Shown here: one piece after another, positions 42,988 to 51,532 of the stretch | Position numbering within the stretch: position 1 is the first letter of the stretch | Layout: each line of letters opens with the position of its first letter | DNA from: Lachnospiraceae bacterium | GTDB taxonomy: Bacteria > Bacillota > Clostridia > Lachnospirales > Lachnospiraceae | Direction of reading: 5' to 3' | Assembly: GCA_022769665.1 (NCBI GenBank) | Contig: JALEIR010000032.1 | Coordinates: 1 to 64,000, forward strand | Length of the DNA stretch: 64,000 bases | Position numbers and translations under genes: made by a program | Notes under the pieces: model-generated | What the model saw: the letters and a program-made list of their open reading frames with translations, nothing else | What the model was told of the DNA's origin: nothing | The model's database searches: none

Positions 42988-43080
42988 ACCCGGTTGCCTT
43001 ACGGCACATGGGAGGTTCTGCTTAGTGCTGCTTTGTTCCCAACCTGACACGGTTCACAGTTCCCATTGCGTAAGACCGAA
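42988..43080 (-). ncRNA. ffs: signal recognition particle RNA (small 4.5S type)
   Basis: Minus-strand sequence contains the universally conserved SRP domain IV core CCGTGTCAGGT, an internal loop GGGAACAAAGCAGCA and CACTAAG. Flanking arms pair: CTTACG with CGTAAG and ATGGGA with TCCCAT, giving a single long hairpin of about 90 nt. The apical part reads GTTGGGAAC rather than the usual CCGGAAGG tetraloop region. There is no room for an Alu domain 5' of it, so it is the short form. It binds Ffh for protein targeting. Ends are approximate. Confidence 0.9.
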
Positions 43081-43087
43081 TTTCATC

Positions 43088-43143
43088 ATTATACCACGAA
43101 TGTACGGCTTTATTAGTTTAGCCGTTTATACCGGGTTTGTCAA
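43088..43143 (-). promoter_or_regulatory. tandem promoters of the SRP RNA
   Basis: Minus strand: promoter A is TTGACA (43143-43138), 17 bp, TAAACT (43120-43115). Promoter B is an extended -10, TGGTATAAT, with TATAAT at 43093-43088, giving a start near 43081, which fits the 5' end of the folded RNA. They are divergent to the flavin reductase promoter. Confidence 0.75.
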
Positions 43144-43180
43144 GTAATCGAAGAAAAAATCAATTCAAAGATGGTTTTTC

Positions 43181-43209
43181 ATGACATAAGGCAGTAATAA
43201 TGGTATAAT
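43181..43209 (+). promoter_or_regulatory. promoter of the flavin reductase gene
   Basis: ATGACA (43181-43186), 17 bp, TATAAT (43204-43209) with TGG in front (extended -10). The leader of about 115 nt (43216-43332) contains the hairpin CAGGATG / CATCCTG (about 43272-43299). Confidence 0.8.
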
Positions 43210-43332
43210 GTACGTAAGCAAACGGCCTGCGAGCAGCAGATAATAAGTTTGCGCATGTATGTAATCCAAACAGGATGCAGGCGTCGATGCACATCCTGAA
43301 CAGCAGAAAAGCGACGCAGAAGGAGAAGAACG

Positions 43333-43833
43333 ATGAATAAAAATGCACTTTATCAGCTTTCGTACGGAGTTTATGTAGTGAGCACATGGGATAAGGGGAG
43401 AGCCACAGGCTGCACAGCGAACAGCGCCATGCAGATTACCTCCAGTCCTGCAACCATTGCGGTGAGCATTAATCATGACAATTATACCAATCAGTGTATT
43501 CAGGATACCGGAAAGTTTGCTGTTTCTATTCTGGGCGAGAATACAGACCCCGGTGTTATCGGAACCTTTGGTTTTTACAGCGGTAAGGACACCGACAAGT
43601 TTGATAAGGTAAAACCTGTTGTAAAGGAGTATATGCCTGTTGTGGCAGATGCCTGTGCCTATATTGTCTGTGAGGTTATCGATAAGATGGAGACTTCCAG
43701 CCACACTGTTTTTCTGGGGAAGGTACTTGACGCAGATGTGCTGAAGCAGGATGAGCCCATGACCTATGCTTATTACCATAAGGTTATCAAGGGAAAGAGT
43801 CCCAAGAATGCGCCGACTTATCAGGGAGATTGA
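43333..43833 (+). CDS. flavin reductase family protein (FMN-binding split barrel)
   Basis: 166 residues. Begins LYQLSYGVYVVSTWDKGRATGCTANSAMQITSSP in the family pattern; the flavin-binding segment (GRATGCTANSAMQ, about 21-33) and SINHDNYTNQCI block resemble the N-terminal domain of high-molecular-weight rubredoxin and related flavoproteins of anaerobes. Here the C-terminal rubredoxin module is absent. Probably reduces or carries FMN in electron transfer or oxygen defence. Good ribosome site (AAGGAG) before the ATG. Confidence 0.88.
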   Translation: MNKNALYQLSYGVYVVSTWDKGRATGCTANSAMQITSSPATIAVSINHDNYTNQCIQDTGKFAVSILGENTDPGVIGTFGFYSGKDTDKFDKVKPVVKEYMPVVADACAYIVCEVIDKMETSSHTVFLGKVLDADVLKQDEPMTYAYYHKVIKGKSPKNAPTYQGD

Positions 43834-43863
43834 TATAGATTTATTTTATGAGGGTGGAATTAC

Positions 43864-45135
43864 GTGAAGATAAAAGTAAAAGAGAAAAGCTACGAGGACG
43901 TGTTGGCGATGCCGGTGGGGCTTCATCGGTTGCCTGTGAGACCGGGTATTCTGTTCAGGACACTATTGAAGGTTTTGTCAAAATCCGAACTGAAAGAAAC
44001 AAATTTTACCTGCAGGGAAATTGGCATGGAGAAGCTGGGAAAACATGAACCATGTTTGATTCTCATGAATCATTCCAGTTTTATTGATTTGAAGATTGCG
44101 GCTACGATTTTGTATCCAAGACCTTTCAATATTGTATGCACTTCGGATGGCTTTGTGGGTAAAAATTGGCTGATGCGGGCTATCGGCTGCATTCCCACCA
44201 AAAAATTTGTTACGGATTTGACATTGGTGCGGGATATGATGTTTGCGGTAAAAAAGCTGAACAGCTCTGTTCTCATGTTTCCGGAGGCCAGCTACAGCTT
44301 TGACGGTACGGCTACACCTCTTCCGGAAAGCCTTGGAAAATGTCTGAAAATGCTGGGAGTACCGGTGGTGATAATCCGTACATACGGTGCCTTTGCCAGA
44401 GACCCGTTATACAATAATTTAAAGCTTCGCAAGGTGGATGTGTCTGCTGACATGGAATATCTTCTTTCTTCTCAGGATATTGCGGAGAAGAGTGTGAGTG
44501 AGTTGAACACTATATTAAAGGAGAAGTTTTCTTTCGATAACTTTCTTTGGCAGCAGGAAAACAAAATTCGTATTGATGAGACTTTCCGTGCAGATTGTCT
44601 GAACAGAGTGCTTTACAAGTGCCCTCACTGCGGTACGGAGGGAAAGATGCTTGGAAAGGGTACGGAATTATCCTGCGGAAGCTGCGGAAAGAAATATGAG
44701 CTGACAGAGCTTGGTTATATGAAAGCTTTGGAGGGAGAAACGGAGTATTCCCATATTCCCGACTGGTATCGCTGGGAGAGAGAATGTGTCAGGAAGGAGT
44801 TGGAAGCAGGCACATATCTGCTGGATGTGTTGGTGGATATCTGCATGATGGTAAATACAAAATGTGTGTATAAAGTAGGCAGCGGCAGACTGAGGCATGA
44901 TGCAGAGGGATTTCATCTGACAGGATGTGACGGAAAGTTGGATTATTATCAGAAACCGTCCGCTTCCTACAGCCTTTATTCCGATTATTTCTGGTATGAG
45001 TTGGGGGATATGATTTGCATTGGAAACACGGAGGTGTTGTATTACTGTTTCCCAACGGAAGGCGGCGATGTTGTGGCAAAGACGAGATTGGCGGCAGAAG
45101 AATTGTATAAGATGACACATGAAAAGAGAAAGTAG
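43864..45135 (+). CDS. 1-acylglycerol-3-phosphate acyltransferase-like protein with C-terminal zinc ribbon
   Basis: 423 residues, longer than PlsC (about 240). The N-terminal half has the acyltransferase motif H-x4-D as NHSSFIDL (about 65-72); motif III reads FPEASYSFDG, with EAS in place of the usual EGTR. Residues about 255-282 form a zinc ribbon (CPHC...CGSCGKKYE), followed by a conserved unknown region to the end. The substrate is uncertain. The start is GTG (43864) with GAGGGTGG upstream. The HD-GYP gene follows 27 bp later, so they probably share a transcript. Confidence 0.82.
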   Translation: MKIKVKEKSYEDVLAMPVGLHRLPVRPGILFRTLLKVLSKSELKETNFTCREIGMEKLGKHEPCLILMNHSSFIDLKIAATILYPRPFNIVCTSDGFVGKNWLMRAIGCIPTKKFVTDLTLVRDMMFAVKKLNSSVLMFPEASYSFDGTATPLPESLGKCLKMLGVPVVIIRTYGAFARDPLYNNLKLRKVDVSADMEYLLSSQDIAEKSVSELNTILKEKFSFDNFLWQQENKIRIDETFRADCLNRVLYKCPHCGTEGKMLGKGTELSCGSCGKKYELTELGYMKALEGETEYSHIPDWYRWERECVRKELEAGTYLLDVLVDICMMVNTKCVYKVGSGRLRHDAEGFHLTGCDGKLDYYQKPSASYSLYSDYFWYELGDMICIGNTEVLYYCFPTEGGDVVAKTRLAAEELYKMTHEKRK

Positions 45136-45162
45136 TTTGAGAAAATTCAAGGGGAGTACCGG

Positions 45163-48009
45163 TTGACCAGAGAAAATTATTCAATTAACAAGTACATAAG
45201 AATTGTGTTTTATCTGCTTTTTGCGTTTGTTTTGGCCTGGTTTGCCTGGGCTCAGATATTCCTTCCATCCGAAAGAGACGCGGCATCTGAGGGGAGTAGT
45301 TTTGCCTATGAAGGTGTTCTGTTCTGGGAAAAACCGGATGGAACGAGAGAGAAAATTGTGTCTCCCGGGAACTATAATGTTGTTCCCGGTCAGGTTATGG
45401 TGATTTCTACTATATTGCCTGAAGGTTACAATGAAAACATTATAGGAATTCGAAGTTCCCAGCAAAACGTCAGCTTTTTTATTGATGGAGAGCTTCGCTC
45501 TGAGTACGATACAAGTGATTCCAGGCCATTTGGCTCCAATTCTGCAAGCCGATATGTTTTCTGTGAGACTTCTGATGAGGATGCCGGAAAACTGCTTCGG
45601 ATTGAACTTCAGTCAAATTCGAAGATGTATTCCGGTGTGGTGAATCAAATCTTCTGTGGCGACAAAACGGATGTATGGATATATTTATTCGGTACCTATG
45701 GAGGGGAAGCTGCTATTGCTCTCTTTATTCTGTTTTCCGGTGTTGTCACTGTTATTTTTAGTATTGCATTGAGTATAGCATATAAGACAAAAATTAATTT
45801 GGAATACCTTGGATGGTGTATGATTCTCGGGGCAATTTGGCTGCTTGGAGAGTCAAAGCTGCGCCAATTGTTTGCCTCCAATGCCTCTGCTCTGGCATCC
45901 TTATGCTTCATAGTAGTTATGCTGTGTCCTGTTCCGGTACTCTTTTATGTGGATAGTGTGCAGCACGGGCGCTATAAGAAATATTTCAGTATCATAGAGT
46001 GGGTTGCAGTTCTGAATCTGTTGCTCTGCAGTGTTTTGCAGTTTGCGGAAATAGCGGATTATCTGGATACGCTTTTGATTTCACATATTATCCTCATCAG
46101 CACTTTTCTGGCTGTTTTTGCGACTTTCTTTGCAGATTTTCGTAAAGGGAAAATTAAAGATTATCTGCTGATTGTAATCGGGTTGTTTCTTGCGATGCTG
46201 GGAGCTGCCATCGAAATCGTATCGGTATACTTTGTTGTGCATTTGTCGGGCATTTTCCTGGGAATCGGATTATTACTGTTATTGTTTTTTACGATTATTA
46301 AAACAATACAAGATATTCGGAATATGGAAAATCAGCGACAAGAGGAACAATTTGAAAAACGCAGAAAGCAGACTGAAGCAATGTCCCTGCAGTTGATTCA
46401 AACATTGTCGGTAACACTTGAAGCAAAGGACGAATATACCAAAGGCCACTCCTATCGTGTCGCAGCTTATTCTGCATTGATTGCAAAGGAATTGGGCTGG
46501 AGTGAAGAGGAAGTGGAAGAACTGAGGAATGCAGCTTATTTGCACGATATCGGAAAAATAGGAATACCGGATGCCATTCTGAATAAACCGTCTAAATTGC
46601 TGGATGCAGAGTATGAAATCATCAAGAAACATACCATAATCGGTGCCGATATTTTAAAAAATATATCTTTGATTCAGCATGCAGAAGATGTGGCAAGATA
46701 TCATCATGAACGATATGACGGTAGCGGATATCCGGAAGGGTTAAGCGGAGAGAATATACCTGTTTATGCGCGCATTGTCGCGTTGGCGGATAGCTACGAT
46801 GCCATGAACTCGAAAAGGATATATCGCAATTCGCTTTCGAAAGAAATGATTCGCAATGAAATCCTGAAAAACAGAGGACTTCAGTTTGACCCTGAGATAG
46901 CGACTGCTTTTTTGAAGCTGCTTGATGAAAACCGCATAGCTGTCAATGAAGTTATTGAGCATTCCTCTGAAGACAGAATACCTTCGGAAATGTTTACTAA
47001 GCTTGAACTGGACAAGACATCAGAGGCTTGTAAGCTTATTTCCAATGTAGTTGATACCTTACAGAGTCAGAATCATACCCAGAGTATGGATTATCTTACC
47101 GGCCTTCCCATGAGAAATACAGGGGAAAAGCAAATTGCAGAGAGTATGCAGATGCATGCGGGCTGTCTGGTATTTTTGGATCTGGATAACATGAAAAGAA
47201 TCAATGATATCTATGGTCACAGAGCCGGTGATAAGGTTTTGAAAATGTTGGGTGATACAATTGCGAATTGTGCAGAGAACTGCATTGCCTGTAGACTGGG
47301 AGGCGATGAATTCCTGATTTTTCTGCCGGATATGTCAAAGGATGCTGCTTCAGAGCTGGTTGGGCAAATTTTTGACAGCTTTAATACAAAAAAGGAAAAA
47401 GATGTGGAAATCTGCGATGCATCCCTATCCGGAGGATTGTGTATGAGCCTGAAGGGTGAGTCCTTTACGGAATGTTATGCCAAGGCAGATAAGGCATTGT
47501 ATTATATTAAGCAGAACGGGAAGAAAAGCTTCTCCTTTTTCCATCAGATTGAAAAGCATGATGTGCAATCTCAAATGCGAGGCAAAGACTTGGAGAATGT
47601 TGCCAAAGCACTTCGGGAAAGCGGAAGTTATGTTGGGCCTTTTGATCTTGATAATCGGGAATTTTCCAAGATGTACGAGTATGTAAGTAATCTTGGAGAT
47701 CGCTATAAGCATGACTGCCATCTGGTAATGATTACAATGGATGCTGCCTCCGACAATACTATGTATATTGAAAAAATTGAGCGGGCGCTGGATTGTATGG
47801 AAACAGCCATACGTGAAAATATTCGAAATGTGGATATATGTACCCGCTACAGTTCCATGCAGTATCTGGTCATACTTATGGAGGCGGGAGAGGACAAAAT
47901 TCCATTGATTACTGAACGCATTTTTACGAAATATTATAAGATATACAGTGGAAACGATTTCAGACCACATTATGAATTTATGCCGATGCTAAGCAGAGAA
48001 TCGGATTGA
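45163..48009 (+). CDS. membrane HD-GYP / GGDEF cyclic-di-GMP protein
   Basis: 948 residues. Signal anchor (about 10-30), an extracellular beta domain (about 35-165) and seven membrane helices (about 170-390), like 7TMR-DISM receptors. Cytosolic part: HD-GYP phosphodiesterase (about 405-590) with HDIGKIGIP (about 460) and HHERYDGSGYP (about 513, intact GYP), then a GGDEF domain (about 645-800) with intact RLGGDEF (about 713), and a degenerate GGDEF-like domain to the end. It could both make and break c-di-GMP. Start is TTG (45163) with GGGGAG upstream. Its stop codon overlaps the -35 of the downstream RNA promoter. Confidence 0.9.
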   Translation: MTRENYSINKYIRIVFYLLFAFVLAWFAWAQIFLPSERDAASEGSSFAYEGVLFWEKPDGTREKIVSPGNYNVVPGQVMVISTILPEGYNENIIGIRSSQQNVSFFIDGELRSEYDTSDSRPFGSNSASRYVFCETSDEDAGKLLRIELQSNSKMYSGVVNQIFCGDKTDVWIYLFGTYGGEAAIALFILFSGVVTVIFSIALSIAYKTKINLEYLGWCMILGAIWLLGESKLRQLFASNASALASLCFIVVMLCPVPVLFYVDSVQHGRYKKYFSIIEWVAVLNLLLCSVLQFAEIADYLDTLLISHIILISTFLAVFATFFADFRKGKIKDYLLIVIGLFLAMLGAAIEIVSVYFVVHLSGIFLGIGLLLLLFFTIIKTIQDIRNMENQRQEEQFEKRRKQTEAMSLQLIQTLSVTLEAKDEYTKGHSYRVAAYSALIAKELGWSEEEVEELRNAAYLHDIGKIGIPDAILNKPSKLLDAEYEIIKKHTIIGADILKNISLIQHAEDVARYHHERYDGSGYPEGLSGENIPVYARIVALADSYDAMNSKRIYRNSLSKEMIRNEILKNRGLQFDPEIATAFLKLLDENRIAVNEVIEHSSEDRIPSEMFTKLELDKTSEACKLISNVVDTLQSQNHTQSMDYLTGLPMRNTGEKQIAESMQMHAGCLVFLDLDNMKRINDIYGHRAGDKVLKMLGDTIANCAENCIACRLGGDEFLIFLPDMSKDAASELVGQIFDSFNTKKEKDVEICDASLSGGLCMSLKGESFTECYAKADKALYYIKQNGKKSFSFFHQIEKHDVQSQMRGKDLENVAKALRESGSYVGPFDLDNREFSKMYEYVSNLGDRYKHDCHLVMITMDAASDNTMYIEKIERALDCMETAIRENIRNVDICTRYSSMQYLVILMEAGEDKIPLITERIFTKYYKIYSGNDFRPHYEFMPMLSRESD

Positions 48010-48034
48010 CAGCATTGGCAGAGTATTGTAAACT
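48006..48034 (+). promoter_or_regulatory. promoter of the unassigned structured RNA
   Basis: TTGACA (48006-48011), 17 bp, TAAACT (48029-48034); predicted start near 48041. The -35 includes the TGA stop of the HD-GYP/GGDEF gene. Confidence 0.8.
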
Positions 48035-48040
48035 AAATGA

Positions 48041-48245
48041 AAAGAGAGGTAATTGGATGTTAATTGCAGTTGTTGAGGTAAGTGCAAAATAAATATTGCA
48101 AAAGCAGGCTTTGATGCGTTCCGTGTCTCAGTCTGCCCATAGGTCAGTACTTTGGCTGACAGTTACCCTTACAACGTGCGAACCATTCTTACCTGTAATC
48201 CATGGATGATGAAACGAAGCATGACTGTTTGGTCATGCTTTTTTT
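48041..48245 (+). ncRNA. candidate structured RNA, about 200 nt, class unknown
   Basis: Non-coding stretch with its own promoter and an intrinsic terminator (AAGCATGAC 48217-48225, GTCATGCTT 48232-48240, T to 48245). A closing helix is made of three aligned segments: TGGA 48054-48057 with TCCA 48199-48202, TTGCAG 48064-48069 with CTGTAA 48193-48198 (one G.T), GTAAG 48078-48082 with CTTAC 48188-48192. Inside are hairpins TGCAA/TTGCA (48083-48100) and GTCAG/CTGAC (48143-48160) and possibly GCGTT/AACGT. Order and nesting are consistent with one folded RNA. It is not an obvious riboswitch, SRP, tmRNA or RNase P RNA. 6S RNA has similar size but a longer apical helix is expected. Confidence 0.6.
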
Positions 48246-48270
48246 GTCCCTAAATAAAAGTCGGTTTTTT

Positions 48271-48364
48271 ATCATATCTGTATGATGAAATATCCGGCGA
48301 ATATGAATACGGATATTCGGGAAGACCATGAGCGATGTTTTAGGGGCAGCTCATGGCCTTTTTT
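48271..48364 (+). terminator. three consecutive hairpins ending in a terminator
   Basis: In the rest of the 453-bp gene-free gap: ATCATA/TATGAT (48271-48286), CGAATAT/ATATTCG (48298-48319) and CCATGAGC/GCTCATGG (48326-48356) followed by CC and six T. The last is a strong terminator 100 bp before the MutS2-like gene. The arrangement resembles a second short RNA or a leader with attenuator; I find no known aptamer core. Confidence 0.6.
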
Positions 48365-48462
48365 GATAAGCCATGGCTGATAAAGCTATAAATCCGGAAG
48401 ATATGTAATACAAACCGGATGTCTATTGTGTATGTTTATGAGAAAAGGAAGGAAAACATAAA

Positions 48463-50556
48463 ATGACAGATACAGAGAAATTGCTGGAATTTGACAAAAT
48501 AAAGGAAATCTGGAGAGGTCTTGCATTGACAGACAGGACAAAAACGAAGATAGACGAGGTAAAGCCGTCTTTGGAGGAAGCGGAGGTTCGGGCACAGCTG
48601 CGGAATACCACCGAGGCACGGATGATGTTGGAGAAAGAAGGAACTCCACCCCTTTCGGCCCTGGAGGATATTCGCGAAATTTTGGCAGTAGCGGAAAGAG
48701 GGGACTGCCTGACAGCGGCACAGCTGGAGCATGCGGAAAATGTTTTGACGGTGGTAAAACGTATGAAGGACTATTTGAATCGCTGCAAGAAGCTGGAATT
48801 GTCACTGCCGTGGTACGAAGAAAATCTGGATGAACTGCCGGATATCCGGGAGGCAATTCACATACAGATTCGGGCAGGGCAGGTGGATGACTATGCTTCC
48901 AAACTGCTGCATACCCTTCGGAGTGATATAGTTCGCACAGAGGAGAGAATGAAGGAAAAGGCGGATTCTGTTATCCGCAACAACAAGGAATGCATGTCGG
49001 ACAGCTTCAGTGTGTATCGAAGCGGGCATCTGTGTATCCCGGTAAAAAAGGAATATAAATTCCGAATCAGTGGAAGCGTGATAGATAAGTCCGCAACCGG
49101 TAACACACTTTTTATCGAGCCAACAGCAGTGGCGAAGTACAGTGAGGAACTTCAACTCCTGCGGATTGATGAGGATAATGAGGAGCGTAGAATTCTTTAT
49201 ACCCTGACAGCAATGCTGGGGGAGCAGGGAGAAGTGATGGAGCAAAATATCAGAACCATGGAGAAACTGGATTTTTGCTTTTCCAAAGGAAAGCTCAGCT
49301 TGGAACTTGGATGTGCGGCTCCGATTATCAACACAGACAGGCGAATTGTTCTGAAAAGCGCACGACATCCGCTGATGGACAGGCGGGTTTGCGTGCCACT
49401 GGATTTTCGTATCGGATTAAGGGATAGTGAAAATACCGGGTCGGAAATGAAGGACAGGGCAAAAGAGGAGAATACCGAATTGCGGAATCAAAGGGAGCAA
49501 GCCGGAAAACAGAACGGAAGAAAGAATGGGCAGGAATATCGGGGCGTGGTGATTACAGGGCCCAATACCGGAGGGAAAACCGTAGCTATCAAAACGGTTG
49601 CCTTAAACTGTATGATGGCACAGTGCGGTCTGCATGTGTGTTGCGAACAGGCGGATATCTGCATGAACAGTAATTACCTCTGCGATATCGGAGACGGGCA
49701 GAATCTTTCGGAAAATCTTTCCACCTTTTCCGCCCATATCACAAATGTATTGGAAATATTGAGGCAGGTGGGACCGGAGAGCCTGGTGATTATGGATGAA
49801 CTGGGCTCGGGAACAGACCCTGCGGAGGGAATGGGAATTGCCGTAGCGATATTGGAAGAACTGAAAAAGAGCGGCTGCCTTTTTCTGGTAACGACCCATT
49901 ACCCGGAAGTAAAAACCTATGCTGAAGAGACGGAAGGAATAATCAATGCAAGAATGACCTTTGACAAAGAAAGCCTGCAGCCATTATACAAAATGGTAAT
50001 CGGAGAAGCAGGGGAGAGCTGTGCTTTCTATATTGCGTCCAAGCTGGGAATGCCTGCGGACATGCTGGAAACTGCGGCGAAAGCGGCGTATGGGAGTATG
50101 GGGTCAGCCCAACATCATGCATTTGTGCATGTTTTGCCGGAGGGACAGAACCCGGGGAAAATGCATGGGAATATAGAAGCCGGGGGATGTGACTTGTCTT
50201 TGGAAAACAAAGCTTCTCACCCGAAAATCAAAAAACAAAAACAGACGATACGACACGCAGATTTTGCTGAAAAGTTCCGACGGGGAGACAGTGTAATGAT
50301 TTATCCCGACAGGAAAATCGGTATTGTTTGTGAGCCGGTGAATGAGAAAGGTGTGCTTCGCGTGCAACTGCCGGAGAGGAAAATCCGGATTAATCACAAG
50401 CGAGTGAAGCTGCATGTGCCTGCATCAGAGCTATACCCGGAAGATTATGACTTTTCCATTATCTTCGACTCTGTGGAGACCCGGAAACTTCGACATAAGA
50501 TGGAGCGGAAATACGTGGAGGAAACACTGGTACAAGGTCCGGAGGAATTGGAGTAA
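48463..50556 (+). CDS. MutS2-like ATPase lacking the Smr nuclease domain
   Basis: 697 residues. MutS domains III and V: clamp/lever helices (about 1-300) and ATPase with Walker A GPNTGGKT (about 365-372), Walker B VIMDELGSGTDP (about 443-454) and TTHYPEVK. MutS2 of Bacillus is about 785 residues and ends with an Smr endonuclease/ribosome-associated domain; here the protein ends after a KOW-like basic segment (about 600-697) with no Smr. A charged insert (about 325-350) precedes the Walker A. Probably a paralogue of the true MutS2, acting on branched DNA or collided ribosomes by ATPase alone. Start ATG with AAGGAAGG upstream. Confidence 0.87.
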   Translation: MTDTEKLLEFDKIKEIWRGLALTDRTKTKIDEVKPSLEEAEVRAQLRNTTEARMMLEKEGTPPLSALEDIREILAVAERGDCLTAAQLEHAENVLTVVKRMKDYLNRCKKLELSLPWYEENLDELPDIREAIHIQIRAGQVDDYASKLLHTLRSDIVRTEERMKEKADSVIRNNKECMSDSFSVYRSGHLCIPVKKEYKFRISGSVIDKSATGNTLFIEPTAVAKYSEELQLLRIDEDNEERRILYTLTAMLGEQGEVMEQNIRTMEKLDFCFSKGKLSLELGCAAPIINTDRRIVLKSARHPLMDRRVCVPLDFRIGLRDSENTGSEMKDRAKEENTELRNQREQAGKQNGRKNGQEYRGVVITGPNTGGKTVAIKTVALNCMMAQCGLHVCCEQADICMNSNYLCDIGDGQNLSENLSTFSAHITNVLEILRQVGPESLVIMDELGSGTDPAEGMGIAVAILEELKKSGCLFLVTTHYPEVKTYAEETEGIINARMTFDKESLQPLYKMVIGEAGESCAFYIASKLGMPADMLETAAKAAYGSMGSAQHHAFVHVLPEGQNPGKMHGNIEAGGCDLSLENKASHPKIKKQKQTIRHADFAEKFRRGDSVMIYPDRKIGIVCEPVNEKGVLRVQLPERKIRINHKRVKLHVPASELYPEDYDFSIIFDSVETRKLRHKMERKYVEETLVQGPEELE

Positions 50557-50560
50557 GATG

Positions 50561-50589
50561 TTGACATTCAAAGACAGCCATGCTATGCT
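50561..50589 (+). promoter_or_regulatory. promoter upstream of the Rpn-like remnant
   Basis: TTGACA (50561-50566), 17 bp, TATGCT (50584-50589), directly after the MutS2-like stop. The transcribed leader to 50755 shows nothing else recognisable. Confidence 0.55.
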
Positions 50590-50754
50590 TCATGCATAAG
50601 CAGTTATTTCTAAACGGATTCATTACTTATCTAATTCTATTTATTTCTTTAGATTCCTGCTTATATTCCAATCAATCAATAGGCAGGAGACGGAAGAAAT
50701 GAGAGTGTTTTCCTTATAGTTGTTTCTCCTGCCGGAACCGAAGGAGGAAACCAT

Positions 50755-51484
50755 ATGGCAAAAAACTATGAGGAATTGAAGCTGTCGGATGACTTTATGT
50801 TCGGTAAGGTCATGGAGGACAGCGGGCTGTGCAGAGAGGTACTGGAATGTCTGCTGGGAAAACCGGTGGGAGAACTGGAAGAGATTGAGCTCCAACGATA
50901 CGGATCATCTGAAAAAGAAACAGTCGTATCGTTCCCTTCCGGAAACGAACATTTTATTCATCTGTACATTTGACCCTTTTGGGGAGGATTTGCCGCAGTA
51001 CACCTTCTGCAATAAATGTGAGGAGGCATCGGACCTGACATTGCGGGATGGTACGACGAAATACTTCTTTAATTGTACCTGTCAGGGCGAAGAAATACCG
51101 GACGATATGCAGACTTTGTTCCGGTATATTATGACAGGGAAACCGATGAATGAGCTGACAGAGAAGCTTCAAAAGGCTGTGGAGGCGGGATTGCGCAACG
51201 AGAAATGGAGGTCGGAGTATATGAAAGAGCTTCTGCATGACGATGATATGAGAGAGGAAGGACGGGCAGAAGGCAGAGAAGAGGAGAGGGCAAATACAGA
51301 GCGCGAGAAGGCGAGAGCAGATGCCCAGGAGGCGAGAGCAGATGCCCAGGAGGCGAGAGCAGATGCCCAGGAGGCGAGGGCAGATGCTCAGGAGGCGAGG
51401 GCGGATGCTCAGGAGGCGAGAGCAGAGGCATTGGAAGCCAAAGTGCGTGAATTGGAAGATAAAATCAAAAATATGAATAGGTAA
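50755..51484 (+). pseudogene. Rpn/PDDEXK_2-type nuclease (transposase-associated) remnant
   Basis: The start is intact (AAGGAGG site; YEELKLSDDFMFGKVMEDSGLCREVLECLLGKP in family pattern) but the frame closes at 50973. The family sequence resumes in another frame with NILFICTFDPFG (about 50947-50982), YTFCN, LRDGTTKYFFN, and NEKWRSEYM. Between them the roughly 65-residue catalytic core (the PD-(D/E)XK segment) is missing, so a deletion with frameshift has destroyed the nuclease. The C-terminus is a coiled coil of heptads EARADAQ. The family promotes recombination and is often mobile. Confidence 0.82.
51311..51415 (+). repeat. five 21-bp tandem repeats in the Rpn-like remnant
   Basis: Units GCGAGAGCAGATGCCCAGGAG at 51311, 51332 and 51353 are identical; those at 51374 and 51395 have one to three changes, and a sixth at 51416 is degenerate. 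Each codes one heptad (ARADAQE), giving a charged coiled coil. The identical units suggest recent slippage expansion. Confidence 0.92.
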
Positions 51485-51492
51485 TCTTGTAG

Positions 51493-51529
51493 CCGCTCCA
51501 CAGTAGGTAATGTATTTATTGTGGAGCGG
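51493..51529. terminator. convergent hairpin between the Rpn remnant and tadA
   Basis: CCGCTCCACA (51493-51502) and TGTGGAGCGG (51520-51529) make a perfect 10-bp stem with a 17-nt loop. T-runs are short on both sides, so it is a moderate bidirectional terminator. Confidence 0.6.
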
Positions 51530-51532
51530 TAT

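Noticed and set aside
42862-43050. N-terminal extension of the radical SAM protein
   Set aside because: It would translate the SRP RNA; family start and ribosome site are at 42861.
48041-48364. c-di-GMP riboswitch next to the c-di-GMP enzyme gene
   Set aside because: The GEMM-I and GEMM-II conserved cores are not found; a terminator separates it from the next gene.
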